The translations under genes were made by a program, and so were the position numbers. The notes beneath the pieces were generated by a model. That model searched no databases. It was not told the DNA's origin and saw only the letters and a program-made list of their open reading frames with translations. Source: Denticeps clupeoides (taxonomy: Eukaryota; Chordata; Actinopteri; Clupeiformes; Denticipitidae). From it: a DNA stretch of 64,000 nt. The DNA lies in assembly GCF_900700375.1 (NCBI RefSeq), contig NW_021630105.1, forward strand, positions 62,001-126,000, given 5' to 3'. The number at the start of each line of letters is the position of its first letter. Within the stretch, counting starts at the first letter, position 1. Positions 35,465-43,265 of the stretch are shown piece after piece.

Positions 35465-35479
35465 CCAGTAGGTGGCGCT
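35465..35479 (+). promoter_or_regulatory. CTCF-like motif in the gpc5-like promoter
   Basis: CCAGTAGGTGGCGCT matches the vertebrate CTCF core (CCASYAGRKGGCRCY) at every position. It lies about 100 bp upstream of the glypican ATG. Binding is inferred, not shown. Confidence 0.5.
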
Positions 35480-35939
35480 CCGACCGTAGAAATGACGTAA
35501 AGCGTGTCTCAATCACAAATAAAACCATTTAAAGTTCTAAATATCACGGTGTATAATTGTAGTAGTTGATAAATAGATACATTACGGGATGAAATGACCG
35601 GATGCCTCCTCGTTTTAAAAAACAACAGTTTACAAAGCTCAAGACAATGTACAAATTAGACGGGTTTTTAAAGCGCAATTTAATCATCATTTTTACGCCT
35701 GAATAATGAATTGAGGACGAATTACAAGGATGAAGGCATCATTTTCTTCAATTATTCTGATTACATATTTAGTTGAAAGTATAATGGACAAGTCTTTACT
35801 ACCGACCAAAACAGCACGTGAAACATTTCACGATTATGTTAATGAACATGATGAATAAAGTTATGACTTCTGTTATTTCTGCTTTCATAGGCCATGACGT
35901 GGGAATTTAACTCCGAATGACATCATTATTGCATTTAAA

Positions 35940-36018
35940 AGCCGGGCTGGCCGTGAAAGCATTTCACTGCACATCATACCGTGTATGACTGTGTATGTGA
36001 CAAATAAAATTTGAAATT
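35940..36018 (+). mobile_element. LINE 3' end fragment (plus)
   Basis: 'aaagcatttcactgcacatcataccgtgtatgactgtgtatgtgacaaataaaatttgaa' is the fish LINE tail, here plus-oriented and ending about 30 bp before the tRNA-Met gene. Confidence 0.75.
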
Positions 36019-36050
36019 GGAGAAATTAAAAACGAGGGGAAAAAAAATCG

Positions 36051-36123
36051 TGCCCCGTGTGAGGCTCGAACTCACGACCTTCAGATTATGAGACTGACGC
36101 GCTGCCTACTGCGCCAACGAGGC
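36051..36123 (-). tRNA. tRNA-Met (CAT), elongator type
   Basis: The 73-nt reverse complement starts GCCTCGTTGGCGCAGTAGG and ends CTCACACGGGGCA. It folds as a normal cloverleaf: acceptor stem GCCTCGT/ACGGGGC, anticodon loop CTCATAA with CAT, and T arm GTGAG-TTCGAGC-CTCAC. It has both Pol III boxes (GGCGCAGTAGG; GAGTTCGAGCCTC). It differs at only a few positions from the vertebrate elongator tRNA-Met as I recall it, so it is probably functional. It lies between the glypican promoter and aqp12. Confidence 0.95.
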
Positions 36124-36195
36124 CTGCGGAGGAGCGCCGCGCCGCGCCGCTTTAACCCTGCCGGCCCGTCTCGGTAGTTCCATACAGGGCTGGAA

Positions 36196-36290
36196 ATTCC
36201 ATTTTTATTTCTCATACTCGGTCGTACTCGGTATGATGTGCAGTGAAATGCTTTCAGCGACTGGACGGAGCAAATATTACACTTTCATGT
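36196..36290 (-). mobile_element. LINE 3' end fragment (minus)
   Basis: 'atttttatttctcatactcggtcgtactcggtatgatgtgcagtgaaatgctttcagcgactgg' is the same tail as at 35940-36018 but inverted, on the other side of the tRNA-Met. Confidence 0.7.
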
Positions 36291-36478
36291 CTTTATCCTA
36301 CAACACAAAATGATTAAGAGTGAAAGCGCTGGAGTGTATTGGAGTTCTATGAAGTGTGTGGGACCATATTTATTCAATAAAAATAAAATAAATTATTGTA
36401 AATGTATAAATAGAGATGACAGAGAAGGAGAGGAGTTGGAGAGCCAGTGTCAGGTTCGGGGTGGATTTTTGGCCCCCG

Positions 36479-36850
36479 GCCCTGTGGGAACGTTGATAAG
36501 GGACATGTGTCTCGCTGTGCCACGTTATCACAGCGGCAGTGTAAATAGTGAGTCGGGACGCCCCGTCCCCCTGTCCACGCGCCATGTCGGGCCTCAACAT
36601 CGTCCTGGGCTTCCTGGTGGCCGTGGGAACGTTGATAAGGGACGAGTGTCTCGCTGTGCCACGTTGCGCCACGTTATCACCGCCGCAGTGTAAATAGTGA
36701 GTCGGGACGCCCCGTCCCTCTGTCCACGCGCCATGTCGGGCCTCAACATCGTCCTGGGCTTCCTGGTCGCCGTGGGAACGTTGATAAGGGACGAGTGTCT
36801 CGCTGTGCCACGTTGTGCCACGTTGCGCCACGTTATCTGTCGCGCTCACA
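36479..36850 (+). repeat. about 150-bp tandem repeat carrying the aqp12 start region (2.5 copies)
   Basis: Unit 'gtgggaacgttgataagggac...gtgtctcgctgtgccacgtt...agtgtaaatagtgagtcgggacgccccgtcc...cgcgccATGtcgggcctcaacatcgtcctgggcttcctggt'. It begins at about 36484, 36623 and 36773. The first two copies each end with an ATG reading MSGLNIVLGFLVAV, typical of an aquaporin-12 N-terminus. The third is cut short and runs into the aqp12 body. The inner 'gtgccacgtt' itself expands from one to three copies along the array. Confidence 0.93.
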
Positions 36851-38432
36851 GTCCTGTTCGCGGTGCTGCTGGCGCACGGCGCCGTCTGTACGGGCGCCAG
36901 CGGGAACCCCGCGGTCACCGTCACGCGGCTCCTGCTGGACGACGGCACCGCGGCGGCCGCGGCGCTGGGCGTGGCCGGGCAGATCCTGGGCGCCCACCTG
37001 GGCCTGGTGGTGGCCAGGCGGTACTGGGCGCTGGAGATGACGGACCTGCACGTGATCAAGGCCCTGATGGGGGCGGAGTGCAGCACGGCGCTGCGGTCCT
37101 CGCCGGCGCAGGGCTTCTGCGTGGAGGCCGCGTGCGGCGCGACCTTCACCCTCCTCCACCTCGGCCTGCGGCGCAAGCCGGCGCTGCTGAGGGTCCCCGC
37201 CCTGGCGGCCACGCTCACGTTCCTCTCACACGCAGGTAGGTCCACCAGCGGAGCGGCCGCGGCCACGCCGCTTCCTAACGTTCTCGGGGCAGTGGTGGCC
37301 TAGCGGTTAAGGAAGAGGCCCCGTAATCAGAAGGTTGCCGGTTCGAATCCCGATCCGCCAAGTTACCACTGAGGTGCCACTGAGCAAAGCACCGTCCCCA
37401 CACACTGCTCCCCGGGCGCCTGTCATGGCTGCCCACTCAGGGTGATGGGATAAATGCAGAGGACAAATTTCACTGTGTGCACCGTGTGCTGTGCATCACA
37501 TGTGACAATCACTTCACTTTACTTACTATCTTTCTCACTACCTCACCCAGAACAACCTTCAGGACCAAATCAGTCTGGTTTAAGACTGATCTTCTGGACG
37601 TTACAGAGAAACTACATGCTGCTCAGTGCTTAGCCCTCTCCCGATCACCCTTTACACCAAATCTCTTGGTGAAGTGACAGTGAAGTGTCATTGTGAGACA
37701 CTGCAGCACAGCACACGGTGACACAGTGAAATGTGTCCTCTGCATTTAACCATCACCCTTCATGAGCAGTGGGCACCATGACAGGCGCCAGGGGACGGTA
37801 CCTTGACCCACACGTGTCCACCAAGATCTCTGCTTGCCTGCCTGACATCTCATCGTGGGTGACAGGTCAGTGGTGGCAGTGGTGACCTAGCGGTTAAGGA
37901 AGCGGCCCCGTAATCAGAAGGTTGCCGGTTCGAATCACGATCTGTCAAGGTGCCACTGAGCAAAGCACCGTCCCCACACACTGCTCCCCGGGCGCCTGTC
38001 ATGGTGCCCACTGCTCACTCAGGGTGATGGGTTAAATGCAGAGGACAAATTTCACTGTGTGCTGTGCTGCTGTGTATCACGTGTGACAATCACTTCACTT
38101 TTCTTCTTTTCCATCTCGCCCCCCAAAGCCAGGAACTACACGTCGGGCGTGGCCAACCCCGCCCTGGCCTACGCCCTCACGTTCCGGTGCTCCGGGTTCT
38201 CCTTCACGCAGTACGCCCTGGTCTACTGGCTGGGAACGCTAGCAGGTACGTTTAATGGCGTCCTGCACCTGGAACCACCTGCAGGTTCTAGATAAAGAAG
38301 ACGCGTGTGTTTGCAGGCGCGACTCTGGCGGTGTTCCTGTACGTGGGCCACGTGCCGCGCCTTTTCTCCAAGAACCTGCTCTACTCGCGGAAGGGACGCG
38401 TCCGTGGGCCTAGAGGGAGAAGCTGCAGGTAG
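36733..38432 (+). CDS. aqp12: aquaporin-12-like channel, 5' end unresolved
   Basis: Unorthodox (superaquaporin) family member; AQP12 in mammals is an intracellular protein of pancreatic acinar cells. Clear exons: about 36850-37235 (ending G|GTAGGT), 38129-38245 and 38317-38432 (stop TAG), all phase 1. Features: LTVLFAVLLAHG helix; first pore motif GASGNPAV (mammalian AQP12 has NPT); WALEMTDLHVIKALMGAECS; second motif NPALAYALTF; then YWLGTLAGATLAVFLY, VPRLFSKNLLYSRKGR. Two start codons reading MSGLNIVLGFLV lie at 36583 and 36733, but neither joins the body in frame: the 36733 frame is offset by one base, and no GT-AG pair I tried restores it. About 45 residues between helix 1 and helix 2 seem absent. 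Possible causes are misassembly of a GC-rich repeat, an unseen exon, or recent damage. AATAAA lies at 38483. Confidence 0.85.
37291..37518 (+). mobile_element. SINE family A, near full length
   Basis: Plus-oriented. Head 'agtggtggcctagcggttaaggaagaggccccgtaatcagaaggttgccggttcgaatcccgatccgccaag' contains an A-box and a perfect B-box. The body is 'caaagcaccgtccccacacactgctccccgggcgcctgtcatggc', and the tail ends 'cacatgtgacaatcacttcacttt'. Confidence 0.93.
37677..37805 (-). mobile_element. SINE family A fragment (inverted)
   Basis: Minus-oriented tail and body ('cagtgaagtgtcattgtgagacactgcagcac', 'gtcctctgcatttaaccatcacccttcatgagcagtgggcaccatgacaggcgcc'), with no head. It lies between two plus copies. 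Confidence 0.82.
37868..38100 (+). mobile_element. SINE family A, near full length
   Basis: Second plus-oriented copy in aqp12 intron 1. Head 'ggtggcagtggtgacctagcggttaaggaagcggccccgtaatcagaaggttgccggttcgaatc', full body, and tail 'gtgtgctgtgctgctgtgtatcacgtgtgacaatcacttcactttt'. Confidence 0.92.
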
Positions 38433-38449
38433 CCGCCAGAACCACAACG

Positions 38450-38455
38450 TTTAAT
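38450..38455 (-). terminator. rpp21 poly(A) signal (ATTAAA)
   Basis: ATTAAA on the minus strand, 80-85 nt beyond the rpp21 stop codon. It is the first poly(A)-type hexamer I find there. It lies between the aqp12 stop and the aqp12 poly(A) signal. Confidence 0.5.
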
Positions 38456-38482
38456 GGTGCACGCACACAAAACTGTACAGAA

Positions 38483-38488
38483 AATAAA
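38483..38488 (+). terminator. aqp12 poly(A) signal (AATAAA)
   Basis: Canonical AATAAA about 50 nt after the aqp12 TAG. The predicted cleavage site falls close to, or inside, the last exon of rpp21 on the other strand. Confidence 0.6.
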
Positions 38489-38534
38489 CATTCATATTCA
38501 AACTTGGGTGTGAACTGGAGCATTTGTGAACGGT

Positions 38535-39409
38535 TCAACGTCGCAGCAGGTTCTCCACATGCACGCAGGAGGTGGTGGGACCCTGAGCTGCCGCGCCTTC
38601 GTTCTTCTGCACCGCGGCCACAGCGGGTTCTGTAGACAGAACAGACGTTTCCTGTGGTCAGAAGTGAATAATTACACGTGAATAAAACGAAGCGGTTGTC
38701 GTTGTGAGACACACGGTGACACGTGTCCTCGGTATTTAAACCCTTGGTGGCAGCAGCGTGTGTGTGTGTGTGTGTGTGTGTGATTTTCACCTCGCGGGCT
38801 CTGGTTCTCCAGCTGGGCGGCGGCCTTGTCCACCCACAGCTCGTGGTCGGGGTTGTTGGGCAGTTTCCTGGTCTGGCCGCAGCTCAGGCACTGAATGGAG
38901 GTGGCGCGCTGCCTCCGCTTGTTCTCTGGGGAACGAGCAGCAGCACCAACTCTCCGTTAGTAGCGCGGCGAGGACCAGAGTTCGATTCCCCGACGGGGAC
39001 GAACCTTTTAGCAGCTTAACTACATCCTGGTACTTACTTGAACTGAAGGTGAAGTGATTGTCGTTGTGAGACACTGCAGCACAGCACATGGTGACACATG
39101 ACAGGCGCCCAGTGTGGGGACAGGACCTTCATCAAGGGGACCTTGGATGGGATGAGCATGAGGAGTTGATGTTCGTAGTAAAAGTAGACATGCCTGTACG
39201 GGGATTGAACCCGTGACCTTGGCTTTATTGGCAGCACGCTCTAACCAACCGAGCGGCAGAAAAACACTTTCTTCTGTCTGGGATCATCTGAGGAGGACAC
39301 GGCGCTTCACGAGAAGATCTCTCTCCTCACGAAAAGGCGTCGCCTTGCTCTGCTGAATAGTTGCTGCATTAGGCAACTTCTGGACTCTCCATAAAATGGT
39401 AAAACATGG

Positions 39410-39445
<36 letters not shown>

Positions 39446-40336
39446 GAATCCCGATCCACCAAGGCGCCACTGAGGTCCCGTCCCCCCCCACACTTTCCCC
39501 CGGGCGCCTGTCTTGGTGCCCACTGTCACCAAGGGTGATGGTTAAATACAGAGGACAACTAATCACTTCTGCTTGTGTAGCGGTGAGTTATCGGGGTCCC
39601 CGGGCGAACCCCCCCAGAAACGTATGAGTTGATCATATTTTACCAAAATAAAAAAAGCCTGAAGAGACGCGTACTTCTCTGGCGAACCCGCGCAGTGACC
39701 CCCGGTACCAGCAGCGAGCAGCACCTCCTGCACATCGTCCTCTTAACAGACGGGTCTCTGCGGGGACACGGAGGGGAGACACGTTAAAACGCGCCTGGCT
39801 CGGGGTGCGGGAGGACAGGACAGGACAGGACGTGTAAACTCACTGTCTCAGCACCAGGCGCCGGGCGACGCTGTTCTGGGTGAACGTGTAGAAGCGGGCG
39901 AGTTCCACGTTCCCCGGAGAACTGGCCAGAACACAGTGCGCGGCCTGCAACACAACAGATTAGGCGAGAAGTCCGGTAGTGCCCGGTAGTGCCCGGTAGA
40001 GCCCGGTAGTACCCGGTAGTACCCGGTAGTGTCCGGTAGTGCCCGGTAGTGCCCGGTAGTACCCGGTAGTGTCCGGTAGTGCCCGGTAGTACCCGGTAGT
40101 GCCCGGTAGTACCCGATAGTACCCGGTAGTGCCCGGTAGTACCCGGTAGTACCCGGTAGTGTCCGGTAGTGCCCGGTAGTACCCGGTAGTGCCCGGTAGT
40201 ACCCGATAGTACCCGGTAGTGCCCGGTAGTACCCGGTAGTACCCGGTAGTGACCGGTCGCTCCGCAGCGTCCGGCGTACCTGGTGCAGGAAATTCAGCCG
40301 CTGGAAGCCTTCCTTGTCCTTCACATTCCCGGCCAT
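38535..40336 (-). CDS. rpp21: ribonuclease P/MRP protein subunit p21, complete (5 exons)
   Basis: Subunit of nuclear RNase P, which removes 5' leaders from pre-tRNA, and of RNase MRP. Exons: 40280-40336, 39844-39944, 39675-39757, 38791-38925, 38535-38629. All are GT-AG with matching phases, giving 156 aa (human 154). The start reads MAGNVKDKEGFQRLNFLHQ, against human MAGPVKDREAFQRLNFLYQ. Exon 2 has AAHCVLA, ELARFY and RRLVLR; exon 3 has DPSVKRTMCRRC and SLLVPG; exon 4 has CLSCGQTRKLPNNPDHELW. The four zinc ligands are Cys62, Cys65, Cys93 and Cys96. Intron 1 holds a 10-bp minisatellite and intron 3 a tRNA-Ile relic. It is convergent with aqp12. Upstream bases carry an ETS-type site. Confidence 0.95.
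38757..38782. repeat. (GT)n microsatellite
   Basis: GT run just inside rpp21 intron 4, ending a few bases before the exon 4 donor at 38790. Confidence 0.9.
39046..39145 (-). mobile_element. SINE family A fragment
   Basis: 'aaggtgaagtgattgtcgttgtgagacactgcagcacagcacatggtgacac...acaggcgccc...cttcatcaaggggacc' is the minus-oriented tail and body, with an internal deletion. It is in rpp21 intron 3, next to the tRNA-Ile relic. Confidence 0.8.
39191..39258 (-). tRNA. tRNA-Ile(AAT)-derived relic
   Basis: The reverse complement TGCCGCTCGGTTGGTTAGAGC...CCAATAAAGCCAAGG...GGGTTCAATCCCCGTACAGGCA is 68 nt. The anticodon loop CCAATAA still shows AAT and the T arm and B-box are intact. The 5' side has lost several bases, so the acceptor and D stems cannot form normally and the A-box is damaged. 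It is most likely a pseudogene of the Ile-AAT type found intact at 40925-40998. It lies in rpp21 intron 3 in the sense direction. Confidence 0.8.
39412..39442. repeat. (GT)n microsatellite
   Basis: Uninterrupted GT run in rpp21 intron 3, joined directly to a SINE A fragment. Confidence 0.9.
39445..39562 (+). mobile_element. SINE family A fragment
   Basis: Plus-oriented body: 'cgaatcccgatccaccaaggcgccactgaggtcccgtccc', 'cccgggcgcctgtcttggtgcccactgtcaccaagggtgatggttaaatacagaggac'. It is antisense within rpp21 intron 3. Confidence 0.85.
39969..40254. repeat. 10-bp minisatellite in rpp21 intron 1 (about 28 copies)
   Basis: Unit acccggtagt with variants gcccggtagt, gtccggtagt and acccgatagt, in perfect 10-bp register. 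The variant pattern repeats: acccgatagt at 40111 and 40201, and gtccggtagt at 40069 and 40159, both 90 bp apart. That indicates a nine-unit higher-order block. The array fills most of rpp21 intron 1 and ends about 25 bp from the exon 1 donor. Confidence 0.96.
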
Positions 40337-40440
40337 GCTGAACAACTAATGTGGTCAATCACAAACACTTCACTTCACAACAGGCCGCTCCAGCGCGAAC
40401 CACTTCCGGGTTAAAGGTAGACGTCACAATAAAAGTCCAC
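40337..40440 (-). promoter_or_regulatory. rpp21 promoter region with ETS site
   Basis: On the minus strand, AACCCGGAAGTGG (40400-40412) is a good ETS/GABP-type element, and a TGACGT half-CRE lies just beyond it. No TATA box is seen. Such ETS sites are usual in promoters of housekeeping RNA-processing genes. The start site is not determinable. Confidence 0.5.
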
Positions 40441-40924
40441 GTTATTATCATCTAACTTTATACAAGTACACGCAAAAAAAACACAAAAACAGAGAACCAT
40501 GACAACGGACACTGTGGACATTGTGCGCTGACCCATAAAATAGTGGGTCTTTATATTTATTATATTTATTGGCAGTATATTGAGTATTAAAACATTAAGT
40601 GCTAGGGAAATGACGTAGTTATCAACTCGGAGCAGAATTAAGTGTGGCGCTATTAACAAGCTCTTCATTCTTATGTCAGTAATGCTTAAATGCTTAATTA
40701 TTATAATTTAGGAACTGCAACACTAACAGTTCCGACCCATCTTTAGAGGCAAGAAAATCGGTAAACGTTATTTGGCAATATTTATAAAATATTTGTCCTT
40801 ATATTGTTATGCTGATCGATTACGTTCGATTTAAGGAGGAAAAAGTCGTAAATTCATCAAAAGAAATATAAGAACAGACTATCCAAGCCAACATATCTAC
40901 TGATTTTAACAATAAAAAGTTTTC

Positions 40925-40998
40925 TGGCCCGTACGGGGATCGAACCCGCGACCTTGGCGTTATTAGCACCACGCTCTAACCAACTGAGCTAACCGGCC
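40925..40998 (-). tRNA. tRNA-Ile (AAT)
   Basis: The 74-nt reverse complement GGCCGGTTAGCTCAGTTGG...CTAATAACGCCAAGG...GGGTTCGATCCCCGTACGGGCCA forms a perfect cloverleaf: acceptor GGCCGGT/ACGGGCC, anticodon AAT in loop CTAATAA, T arm GCGGG-TTCGATC-CCCGT. A-box and B-box are canonical. It matches the vertebrate tRNA-Ile-AAT as I know it. It lies 589 bp upstream of the rpp21 start codon, on the same strand. Confidence 0.97.
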
Positions 40999-42218
40999 AC
41001 GAACGCCGTTCTGCACATGCGCACATTTAACCGCAGGAGACACAGGAGACGAGTTTTACTACAGTGGACAGGACGAAGGATGCGGTTTTATGTCCCCGGA
41101 CCTTCATTCCCGTCTCCTGATTAAATCCCCCGATTCGATCTGGATGAGGCTGGATCAGGAAAAGTAATCATTCCTGGACTTGTTAGAAGTAAGACCTTTT
41201 AAGAACATGATGCAGTACATTTCAAATCACAACCAGAAAAAAGTACAAATGATGTAAAATGAAATGTGATCTTCACATTAGGACATGTGAAGTGAGTAGA
41301 ATGAACCAGAGAAGATCGGTAGAGAACAGGCAGTGATTTCATCTAGAAAAGCTCATGCAGAGGCGACTAGATGAGATGTACGGAGTGGCCCCTCCAGAAA
41401 TGAGGGTGGTGTTGCTGTTGTGACCCTGATGGCTGAGGAGATATGAGGGCCCACCCCATCGTGAATGAAAGAACGAGAAATGATTCGTTTTTGTAATTAA
41501 TTGATTTAAATTCCAGTTTTTCTGTCTACACTCCAGGTCTCACACATCTGATGGTTGTTCCTTCCAGCTGCCTTATTGGAATCTCTTCTGTCATGCTGCA
41601 CGTCTGTAAAAGTTACAGACTGCCTTTTATGACCAGCAGGTGGCGTCACAGCTCCACAGAGGATGAATTGCGCCTGCAATCCCTGTAGTGTGTAGCACAG
41701 TGAACAGGATATTGGAACAAAGCCATGGATGCACAGTGAAATCGTGCAAAGGCATAAACAGACTATTTCTAAAAAAAAAACACTTCCTGCATCAATTAAA
41801 AAAGGAGCTGAACCTCATGTTAAAGTATTATTCAGTTTTCTATGCTGTAATATTGAAATGTTGAAGGACGTGTCCATATAAAAACCCGGTGAAAACATTT
41901 TATTCTGGCTGCAGGAAGTGAATACACGTGGAAAATGCATCATCATACAATAAATATCAGCTGTCTGGAATTGTGATGGGCCGGCGTCTATGGAGCGAGC
42001 CGAAGCTGCGCTCACGCTGGTGTCTGCTGATTCCATACGTTTCTGCGCAGCGCTGCATCTGATAGGGATTTTTTAGCAGCTTCTGGTTCCCGTGCAGGTC
42101 CAGCAGCTGCTCGGCGGTGTTGCTGGTGCTAAATCCCAGAGCAGAAGACAGCCGTGACCCGGCACTGACCACGTCCTCCTCAGGTGAAGGTCCTCGGACC
42201 TTCTCTTGGCGTGTCTCC
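40999..42218. other. spacer between tRNA-Ile and the P2Y-like gene
   Basis: No exon is visible. On the minus strand, AATAAA at 41899-41904 is a likely poly(A) signal for the receptor gene, giving a 3' UTR of about 0.3 kb. A CTCF-like CCAGCAGGTGGCGT is at 41633-41646 (plus). Confidence 0.55.
41633..41646 (+). promoter_or_regulatory. CTCF-like motif
   Basis: CCAGCAGGTGGCGT matches the CTCF core except at the final positions. Same orientation as the motif at 35465. Confidence 0.35.
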
Positions 42219-43265
42219 TCATCCCAGGTTGCTGAGGCTCTGCCGGGACTGCTCTGCGGCCGCCGCCGCGTTCAGCTTGAGGAGCAGGGACTCGCGGAAG
42301 GTGCGGCACATGAGGAAGTAGATGATGGGGTCCAGGCACACGTTGAGGGCGGACAGGAAGAGGGTTCCTTCCTTCAGCTGGTAGAGCACGGCATGGGCGG
42401 CCGGGGACAACGCGATGGCGCCGTTCTGGCTGAAGGTGTAGGGGATGCGGCAGACGTGGTACGGCACGAAGCAGACGAAAAACACGGCCAGGAGGCTGAA
42501 GATGCTGCGGTTGGACTTGCGGTGGGCCTGCTGGCCGCCGTCCCGGCTGGTGCGGCGGTAGGAGAAGTAGATGCGGCGTGAGATGGAGGTGTAGCAGAAG
42601 GCCAGCAGCAGCAGCGTGGCCCAGAACAGGCTGACGCTGAAGAGCGAGGACGCCTGGTGCCACACCAGGCCCAAGTGGCTCTTCAGGGCCATGCACCTCC
42701 ACGGCCTGGTCGGATCCAGGCTCTGGTTGCTCAGGATGCTGTTGGGCAGCATGCAGACCTGCAGCAGAAGCCAGACGAGGACCGCCAGGCCTCGGGCGCA
42801 GGGCACCTGCTGGAGAAGACATGCAGGCGATGAAGTCCAGGAGCAAAATGTGCGGGAGGACGAGGACGAGGAGGCCAGCACCGCAGACGAGTGGACGATC
42901 TTGACGTAGCGCTCCACGCTGATGAGGCCCATGAAGAGGATGCCGCCGTACATGCTGAGGTAGAAGAACACAGCCGTGTAACGGCACACCAGCACCTTCA
43001 TGGGCCGCCCTCCTAGGTCCAGGTCACTGGCCACCTTCCAAGGAAAGGACATCAGCATCAGCAGGTCGGCCACCATCATGTTCTTCAGGTACACCACCAA
43101 GGCCGAGGTGCTGGGAACCCGGAAGAAGATCCAAGCGGCGCAGCCGTTGAGGATGAAACCCGCCACGCAGATGAGCACGTACAACACCGGCAGCACCTGG
43201 TTCACGAACAAGAAGCTGTTGTCCGTTCCGTTGCCGTGGAGATGGTGGCTGTTATTTACGTCCAT
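42219..43265 (-). CDS. P2Y12/13/14-like G-protein-coupled receptor
   Basis: Class A GPCR of the Gi-coupled P2Y12/13/14/GPR87 group, plasma membrane, 348 aa in one coding exon. The ATG at 43265 is two bases after a strong acceptor (ctgtttctttcag), so a non-coding exon lies upstream; the in-frame ATG further out is in the intron. Seen: sequons NNS and NGT at the N-terminus; KNMMVADLLML (TM2); Cys94 before TM3; ERY at about 118-120 in place of DRY; PNSILSNQS; FVPYHVCRIPYTFS (TM6, with the HxxR signature); KEGTLFLSALNVCLDPIIYF (TM7, with the KExxL signature). HxxR and KExxL together mark the nucleotide-receptor P2Y12 group; the exact orthologue is unclear. About 20 residues are inserted after ERYVKIV (see findings). 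The neighbouring human gene GPR35 is not the match. Confidence 0.9.
   Translation of the reverse strand: MDVNNSHHLHGNGTDNSFLFVNQVLPVLYVLICVAGFILNGCAAWIFFRVPSTSALVVYLKNMMVADLLMLMSFPWKVASDLDLGGRPMKVLVCRYTAVFFYLSMYGGILFMGLISVERYVKIVHSSAVLASSSSSSRTFCSWTSSPACLLQQVPCARGLAVLVWLLLQVCMLPNSILSNQSLDPTRPWRCMALKSHLGLVWHQASSLFSVSLFWATLLLLAFCYTSISRRIYFSYRRTSRDGGQQAHRKSNRSIFSLLAVFFVCFVPYHVCRIPYTFSQNGAIALSPAAHAVLYQLKEGTLFLSALNVCLDPIIYFLMCRTFRESLLLKLNAAAAAEQSRQSLSNLG

Larger units (their letters stand above)
37236..38128 (+). other. aqp12 intron 1, filled with SINEs
   Basis: About 900 bp, most of it made of three SINE A copies: plus (37291-37518), minus (37677-37805) and plus (37868-38100). No exon is visible. 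Confidence 0.8.

Noticed and set aside
36370-37266. Minus-strand open frame of about 298 codons
   Set aside because: Antisense to the aqp12 exon and its duplicated start; contains repeats of the same unit and no domain.
37310-37360. Possible tRNA gene
   Set aside because: A-box and B-box belong to the tRNA-like head of a SINE; there is no cloverleaf or anticodon arm, and the same head recurs in other copies.
41386-41600. Possible extra exon between tRNA-Ile and the receptor gene
   Set aside because: No open frame with splice sites and no similarity; treated as spacer.
42219-43265. GPR35 orthologue (expected near AQP12 by human synteny)
   Set aside because: The HxxR, KExxL and CLDPIIYF motifs are those of the P2Y12 group; GPR35 has a different TM2-TM7 sequence.
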